DNA from: Annulohypoxylon bovei var. microspora
Taxonomy: Eukaryota; Ascomycota; Sordariomycetes; Xylariales; Hypoxylaceae
Length of the DNA: 64,000 nucleotides
NCBI GenBank assembly: GCA_022836615.1
Contig: MU405362.1
Span: 1-64,000, forward strand
Reading direction: 5' to 3'
Numbering within the stretch: position 1 is the stretch's first letter; every line of letters starts with the position of its first letter. The position numbers and the translations under genes are program-made. A model generated the notes under the pieces. It was not told the origin of the DNA. It worked only from the letters and a program-made list of their open reading frames with translations, and ran no database searches. Positions 57,625-64,000 of this stretch are shown here, one piece after another.

Positions 57625-58940
57625 ACTTAACGCTTGGATATACCATATAGAGCACGACATAGTGCGGATAGATATGGGGGCGTTTTTTTCCCATTCTTTT
57701 TATCTTTTTCTTTCTTTTTTCTGCGAGAGAGGCGCAAGCAGGGAGCGGAAAGAATTATCAATAAGTTCCGACAACTTTGATTGTTCTCATTCTTTACACC
57801 CTGCTCTTCTACGACATAACGGCTAGTGAAGATGTAAGCGTTCTAGCACCAAATGTGCTCCTTATCCTATATATTACCTATCTACTACGAAGTAACGATG
57901 GAAGACGATAAAGATTCCTAGGATGAAATAACCTAGTAGAATCTTCAAATGTTCTCGGGAGCAGGTCCTGGGGTCTCGAATATGGGCACCTAGACGAGAG
58001 GATAAGACGAGTATTGGGGATTACTTGCTTGGATAGAAGGATGGAACATGAACAATGGCAAAGAATGTTAAGAGAGAGAGAAAATCTACCTGTCCAACCG
58101 TTGCATGCTCACAGCCGCACACAAGGCTAGGCGCATTTGCCCGGTTTCACGTACTTATTGGTACCCAAGTACTACAGTATGTGTACGCGCACATTACGTG
58201 CACATATCCCATAATAGTTTCGAGCGTATCCAACATATCCGGTTGTCTTTTTGGATGAAGATATTTTGAAAACTAAGAATTCATTAGGATGGAGGAAGAG
58301 AACTGTGTTGTCCTTCATTATATATCAGAGTTTTAACTGTTGTGGCTTATATGAATGTGATCTAAATGCAAATATACCTATCTCATAGGTACGAATATCT
58401 GTGTGTAGAGTAATGGATGTGCTTTCCGATATACTCCTAAACTGTATCTTAAGAAGGTACATGTGAAGCACGAGGTATGTAAATAGGTACCTACATATGT
58501 ACGGTGCCGGTAGTTAACCTTAAGAACGTTACGGTATCTAGCGGAAGGACCCGTATTAAAACACCGGCATGCGGGGTTAGTCAGCTACAGTAAAATCCAC
58601 TAGTGAAAGTGAAAGTGAAAGTGAAAGTGCCTACCTCAATACCTTAGTATTGTAACTTGAGAGCTTCAATTGTTCAACCACTATTCACATTCATCAGAGG
58701 TTGGATAACCCGCGCACATTCTAATATCAAATGCGGTAAAAGGTGGTAGAAATATCATCTATTTACATCTATTACCTCTCCATCCACATTTATCTGCACA
58801 ATCCTACCTATTTCGTCCAGAGATTCAGACTTTAATCTAAGAGTTTCGTCCCATTGCGATAGCCTCATCCTTGATCGCATCGCACTAGCATACCCGCCAA
58901 CAACATACACTAGCAGAAAACACAGTCCGACTTGGACGCG
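57625..58940. other. Intergenic region
   Basis: Includes T-rich tracts just after the preceding stop (57680-57720) and a GTGAAA hexamer run at 58603-58629. Pyrimidine-rich sequence at 58745-58830 probably belongs to the leader of the NCBP3-like gene. No gene is seen. Confidence 0.55.
58603..58629. repeat. GTGAAA hexanucleotide tandem run
   Basis: Four and a half perfect GTGAAA units in the upstream region of the NCBP3-like gene, ~310 bp before its ATG. Confidence 0.9.
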
Positions 58941-60373
58941 ATGGACGCGATGGATCTCGATTTAGAGATGGACCTGGATGTGGACCTCGTTCCTGACGAG
59001 CCCATAATCCCGGAACCTGAGCCGCAAGACGCCCCCGTAAGGTTTATTTCTATTGGATATATTAAACTGTAACCTAGATGAGGTGCTAATGTCTATTCTA
59101 ATAGGGCAATCGCTCACCTGGAGAAATAGACGACCTAGCTGACGACGACGATACCCGAGTGCCTAGCAAAATCCACATGAGAGGTCTCGATACTATGAAC
59201 CCTGACGATGTCAAATCTTTCATCGCGGAGCATTTTCCAGAGGAACCAGTGAAGAGGATAGAATGGATAGATGATTATTCGGCCAATCTTCTATTCGGTT
59301 CGGATTCAGCTGCGGTGCGCGCCCTCAGCTCATTAATAGTCGAAGACGTCCAAGACGTCACTCAGCTTCCCCCACGGCAAACAATAACTGCCAAGCCGTT
59401 CTCAAAGAAGCCGGAAGTCGTACTACAAGTGCGACTAGCTGTAGTAGCCGATAGAAAGCAGGCAGGCGCTGCTTCAAGAAGCAGGTTCTACCTTCTGAAC
59501 CCCGAATACGACCCAGAGGAGCGGTGGCGGCGGAGCGAGGTCCGGAGATACCGCGAACGGGATGGTGATGGCTATGGTCGCAGGCGAACAAGGGAGCCTC
59601 GATATGAGGAGGTTGAGGATAAATTTGATGTCAGTCTCTACGACGACGATGAAGCTACGTTATCCAACCGAGCATTGCAGCCACGACCTCCCCGTAGGCG
59701 CTCATACGCGTCCGACACAAGCGAGGATAGATGGGGGAGAGATTCATATCGGAGTGATAATCGGAATGATAATCGGGGTAAGGAATTGTTTCCCGGGGCT
59801 TCGGGCAGTAGGAGTGAGCCTCGACGGCAGCGGTCAGCTTCCCCCCGTGCTCGAGTTAGCGACGAACCGATGGGTGACATTATGAACGGCGGATCGGCAA
59901 ACCGAAATCACGACAGAGCACGCGCAATCAAGAGTCGACTTTCTCGTGGCAATCGGACCAGAGAGCTTTTCCCAGATGAGCCAGCCACCGGGACGGGGCG
60001 TCTCGGTGACGATGTAGAGGATACGACCACCTTACTAGCTAAAGGTATCATGCTACCGCTAATGGATGGGAGTAACGACATGCCGACGACTGGGGCGCGG
60101 AAGCTAGAGGATAGAATCACATTTCCAGCGAAGGATACATCGGCGCCTAAAGTTTCGAGTACCGGCGGTACAAGGGGGCTAGGCTTCAATATTCGCGGCG
60201 CGGCGAGTCAAAGGAGCACAGATCAGGGGTTTGCCATTAAGGGGAGCGCAGGCAAGTCAGCGAAAGAATTGTTTCCTGAAAAACTTGGTACCAATTCAGG
60301 GAAGGAGCTATTCATAGATAGACTTGATGGCAGGTCGAGACAGAGGCAAAGGGCAGGGGATCTATTTGACTGA
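58941..60373 (+). CDS. NCBP3-like nuclear cap-binding protein
   Basis: Two exons, 58941-59036 and 59105-60373, joined in phase 0 across a 68-nt intron, give 454 residues. The start is the ATG at 58941; one at 58950 is in frame. An acidic N-terminus (repeated Met-Asp/Leu-Asp) precedes a small RRM-like domain, KIHMRGLDTMNPDDVKSFI then RIEWIDDYSANLLF, which matches the NCBP3/DUF2414 family. The rest is Arg/Asp/Ser-rich and disordered and carries five spaced (K/R)EL(F)-type motifs, e.g. GKELFPG, TRELFPD, AKELFPE, GKELFID and a final AGDLFD. Family role: mRNA cap binding with NCBP1/ARS2-type partners in export. The short ELF repeats look like peptide-docking motifs (inference). Confidence 0.85.
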
Positions 60374-60929
60374 TGAGACGTTAGACACGATGTGCTCTAT
60401 GGCATCCTTTTCGGGATATCCATAGGATAGAAAAGAAAGACGAGATACGGTACGCAGTTATTGCGTTGATCTTGCTTTGTACCATTAGAGAATTCATCCT
60501 GCGGATATTTTAAAAGGGAAGCCTCTAGATTTAAAGGGGGCATGAGCATTGTCCGAATCGGTATCATCATTCTTGATATTTTCATGTCCATTGCATATTC
60601 TATCCTATATGCCTATTTGTAAGTAAACGCACACTTGCCTAGAATCTAAAGGTTGGAAGGCACACTCATCTTTAGTTACCTAGGTGATGGTGCCTTCCAT
60701 ACTAATCTATGGATTTGTCGAACTTTCCGTCTTCATATAACTATACCTAGGTACCTATCTTGTTATTCTTTTCACTTACATACATACATACCCAAGTCAC
60801 GTCGATTTCACCTTCGTCCCATTAGGTACTGATGAGTTTCTATACCGGTGCTCTCTTTGTGGCGACTATTTTTTTTCTTCCACCATATTCATATTCACCT
60901 CTGTCATAAAATAAAGGGAGATTCACAAC
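60374..60929. other. Intergenic region
   Basis: It holds one TACCTAGGTA palindrome at 60744-60753, a close variant near 60677, and a TACA-type repeat near 60777-60791. No gene is seen. Confidence 0.6.
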
Positions 60930-62506
60930 ATGGCGGATTTCAGTTGGTTCCGGTTTGCACGTTCCGGTACACCTAACGCTCCACGGTCTCCAACACCACC
61001 CGCCAGCCATTCTTCCTTTTCCCTGGGGCCTCTAATCGGAAACAGTGATGCCAGCTTATTCGTGCGCGAGAAGGATAAGATATGGTACAATCCGTCGCTG
61101 ACCCAGATGGTCGAGACGCTTCAAGTCGCCCTCATGACTCGGGATCTAATGGAGCCACTTCCCATTGAGTACAATGCATACATTCTACACCTAATCGAAG
61201 GGTTCGCTGATGCCCAGGAGCAAATTGGCAAAATTGACACCGCTCGTACCGAAGCAAAGCACTCGCTCGAACATCACCTAGAACACTTCAAAACAATGGC
61301 CGACGAATGGCTAGAGCGCGAGAATCAGTATAAGAAGGAAATCAAGAGGCTCGAGGTGCTGCTATCGAGAACATCCCGCGACGGACTAGAAGCGGTAACA
61401 CTAGCCAGAACTAATAGCGTCGTCGATAGAAATGGTCCGCAGGCGAAGGAGTTTGTTTCTAGACTTAAGCGTCTCGGTACAAACAATACACCAGGTAAGT
61501 ACATCCGCTTCCCTCACTACTGATGATCATGTACTCCGAGTCTATGAGTCTAAGTTTCTGAGAACATTGACTAACACCGTCAGCTCCAGATATATCAAGC
61601 GATCTATCCCACGAGACAGACAAGTATATGCCTAACCCCATTGTTAAGCTTCTAGATGGAGATAGTGACATCCTCATGAGAGAGAAGATGCGGCAACAAT
61701 ATATTACCGCCAACACCATCACGACCCGTTTTGATGGTAGACTACTGCGTCGTACAAGGACAGTAGCTCGAACCCCAAATAAAGACGCATTGGTAACAGG
61801 GAGTCCAACCGCTGCATTTAGTGACACCGAATCAGAGCCGCTGTTCTCGGATGATGTATCCGATGTAGATGACAAAGAGCTAATGGATCCGGAGGACCCT
61901 ACGCCTCAAGAAAGGCAAAATAGGCGACATATACTGGATAATCTATTGGATTGTGAGGCATCTCAGATCAATGGGAAGGACACCTCCCCACAACAGAGGA
62001 TCCACGAGCAATCATGTATAATTGGGCTCGACCAAGCGCTCCGAGGCTCGAGCATCCACAGTCTAGACTCCAGACACTTACGGGGTTTATCGAGCATGTC
62101 AGGATTCTCCTTTGTACCCGGAGATGATGCCGACCAAATGCTCACAAGTGGTGGAGCTGGTAACGAGGTTACGACTGAGACTACCGCTATGCAACAAGAT
62201 AAGGCAAATCGTCTATCCAGAAATACAAGTGAAGACGCCATGACTGGCTTGGCAACGCCAATGAGATCATGGGAAAACCAGTCATCACCAGTCGCAAAAT
62301 GGGTCAGTGAACAGGAACTCTCTACGAGCAGCGAAAATACGGTGATCCGAACTGTCGACGAAACAAACGTGTTAACCGCTCACCACAATTCCTCAACCGA
62401 AATATGCGCGGCGCCGCTAATGACTCCCCGTGGGGACAGGCCCCGGAATGTCAACTCCGCGTCAGAGTTCAATGTTGAGCCTACGAAACTACCGCCGTGG
62501 CAGTAG
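60930..62506 (+). CDS. Conserved-looking coiled-coil protein of unknown function
   Basis: Two exons, 60930-61494 and 61584-62506, joined across an 89-nt intron with a CTAAC branch point, give 495 residues. Residues ~40-110 look folded (KDKIWYNPSLTQMVETLQVALM, PIEYNAYILHLIEGFADAQEQI). A coiled coil follows to ~165 (AKHSLEHHLEHFKTMADEW...KKEIKRLEVLL). The second exon is mostly acidic and Ser/Thr-rich disorder. I do not recognise the family. A role as a cytosolic scaffold is a guess. The intron junction keeps a plausible sequence (NNTPAPDISSDLSHETDK). Confidence 0.8.
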
Positions 62507-64000
62507 ACTAAGAACGGGTCATTCAGTGAGGCGGTACGTGCGATGTCCAAGGATAGGTACCCAACTAATGCTACAGGCCAAGCGGAAAGTGCATAGAGTT
62601 CTGTAAGGAAAACGCCACCCAGCATGATTCAACAAGTTTACAAGTACCTACCTATCTTAGGCAATTGGCACGAGCCTCTCTACATAAATTTCGACGGATT
62701 CCAGTTCAATCCCAACCCAACTCCTCGCCGGCCAAACTTAGCTGAAGCCACATGAACTTTTACTCCCTCGTCTGAAACGTTAGGTGCCCGTGTGAGAAAG
62801 GGGAAAGGGGAAAGGGGGTGAGAGAAAATGGAGCACGGAGTAGCGCGTGCATGGAATTTCGCAGGGCACTAGCATGTAACTTTATGTCCAGTGCGCTAGG
62901 ACGATCCGGCCGAAAACTTGCTCGCGGACAATATACCAAGAAGAGGCGTCATGGTTGTTGTGTCGAGACGGATTGGTGGGGAAGCCAGTTGGTCGAGAGG
63001 CAGATTACGGTGGCTTTTTTTGGCTTGCTGAAGAGGACCTGGACCTTCGATGTTAGAAACATGAGAAAGGACACTTAACGACCACCCGCTTTTCCCGATT
63101 TTCATTGCACGTAAACCCAGAAACGTGGAATACGCAACCGACATAAGTTGGATTTAGCGTATGGCAAGCATATTCAATCCTAGCCCCTCGCGAAAGTGAA
63201 AGCAAGTAAGGCGTCTGACCGTGAGGCGCGTGCGCTGGGGGGAGGGGAGGGGAGGGGGCATGAATAAGTGATACGGCAACCAGCAGGTTCATGATCCTCC
63301 TACTCGATTCCCTGCGATGCAATATGGATACTTCTCGATAACCGAGGGCAGTTTGAACCAGATCTTCGGGTCCATATAGCCTGTGAAGATCGGGGGACGT
63401 GTCAAGAGTCACCCCCCCCTTGGGCCAAGGCTCATCTCTCCCCTTATTTCTCATCTTTATTTTCGTACCGGTTTTCTCTCCTAGGCAGAGACATGCTGTT
63501 GTACAGTATGCATAATATAGAGTCTACCGTTCTGTAAGCCGCCTCTTCAGCGGAACTCGTCGTGTCTTAGAACGTTATACGTACCGTAGGAGCCAGAGAA
63601 AGGTCCAGACGAAGGTGGAATATACCTCACTCTCAGCACACACCACGTGTGACAATCTTCAGTAGCGGATCTTGCATCTCATCGGCGACCTGCTCTCAGG
63701 TATGTTACCACGTCTACCATGTCTGCCATGTATGTATGGGTAATGCGATCGTGAGTACCTACCGACAGGGGCACGGATCGAACCCAAGACCCTGGTCCCC
63801 TTCGCATATTAAATTCAATTGTGGCATCCACGCATTGTTGTAAGTCGTATGGGATGTAGCGAATACACGACCTACTCCGGCTCCTCGTGTGACGTCGTAG
63901 TATATAGTATCTATTTACAAATACATACTTATTGCTTAGGCACCTACACGTAGTGAAAGAAAAAAGAAAGAAGGAGAGAAAATGGATACCATGTAAGAAA
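62507..64000. other. Gene-free right end of the window
   Basis: No gene is supported. It contains a G-rich tract near 63236-63256 and a weak B-box-like sequence on the minus strand at 63774-63786. Short open frames at 62818-63078 and 63053-63454 lack conserved features. A gene beginning beyond 64000 may use part of this as promoter. Confidence 0.5.

Overview
The window is from the nuclear genome of a filamentous ascomycete (Pezizomycotina; probably a Sordariomycete, which is inference). The evidence is moderately spaced genes on both strands with many short introns (46 to 171 nt). These introns carry GTAAGT- or GTGAGT-like donors, CTAAC/CTAAT branch points and YAG acceptors. The encoded proteins are typically fungal: Gpc1, Ecm14, a Sec7-PH ARF exchange factor, a GtaA-type glutaminase and an RGS-LOV photoreceptor. 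Intergenic DNA is AT-rich and repeatedly contains the palindrome TACCTAGGTA. I see no rRNA, functional tRNA, CRISPR or intact transposon.

I assembled 21 protein-coding genes, joining exons by hand so that every splice keeps frame and restores known family motifs. Left part (1-17 kb): GPC1 phospholipid acyltransferase (+), the APC/C activator CDH1 (-), a 3.5 kb AT-rich gap with a MITE-like element, the RGS-LOV-PAS photoreceptor (+), a conserved unknown (-), NatB catalytic subunit NAT3 (+), and a short-chain dehydrogenase (-) ending 20 bp from NAT3. Middle (18.7-43 kb): a secreted glutaminase (+), a Tra2-like RRM/SR factor (+), an acidic unknown (+), the Dsl1 tether subunit SEC39 (-), complex I subunit NDUFS5 (+), a conserved unknown (+), an OXNAD1-like flavin reductase (+) with a very GC-rich exon, AP-1 gamma adaptin (-), an MGST3/MAPEG protein (+), and the pseudo-peptidase ECM14 (-). 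Right part (44-64 kb): a large Sec7-PH ARF-GEF (+), SRP72 (-), a 5.2 kb gene-poor stretch with a palindrome-rich repeat complex, a Cys/His-rich coiled-coil unknown (+), an NCBP3-like cap-binding protein (+), a coiled-coil unknown (+), and 1.5 kb without genes.

The set is mostly housekeeping: membrane traffic (SEC39, AP-1 gamma, Sec7-PH GEF), protein targeting and modification (SRP72, NAT3), RNA metabolism (Tra2-like, NCBP3-like), cell cycle (CDH1), and mitochondrial/redox (NDUFS5, OXNAD1-like, MGST3-like). There is no clear secondary-metabolite or defence cluster. The most interesting gene is the RGS-LOV protein, which would link blue light to G-protein signalling. It belongs to a known fungal class and is not a new system. 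The most interesting non-coding structures are the TA-flanked inverted-repeat element at 7.35-7.63 kb, the repeat complex at 51.7-52.6 kb, and the over-represented TACCTAGGTA palindrome.
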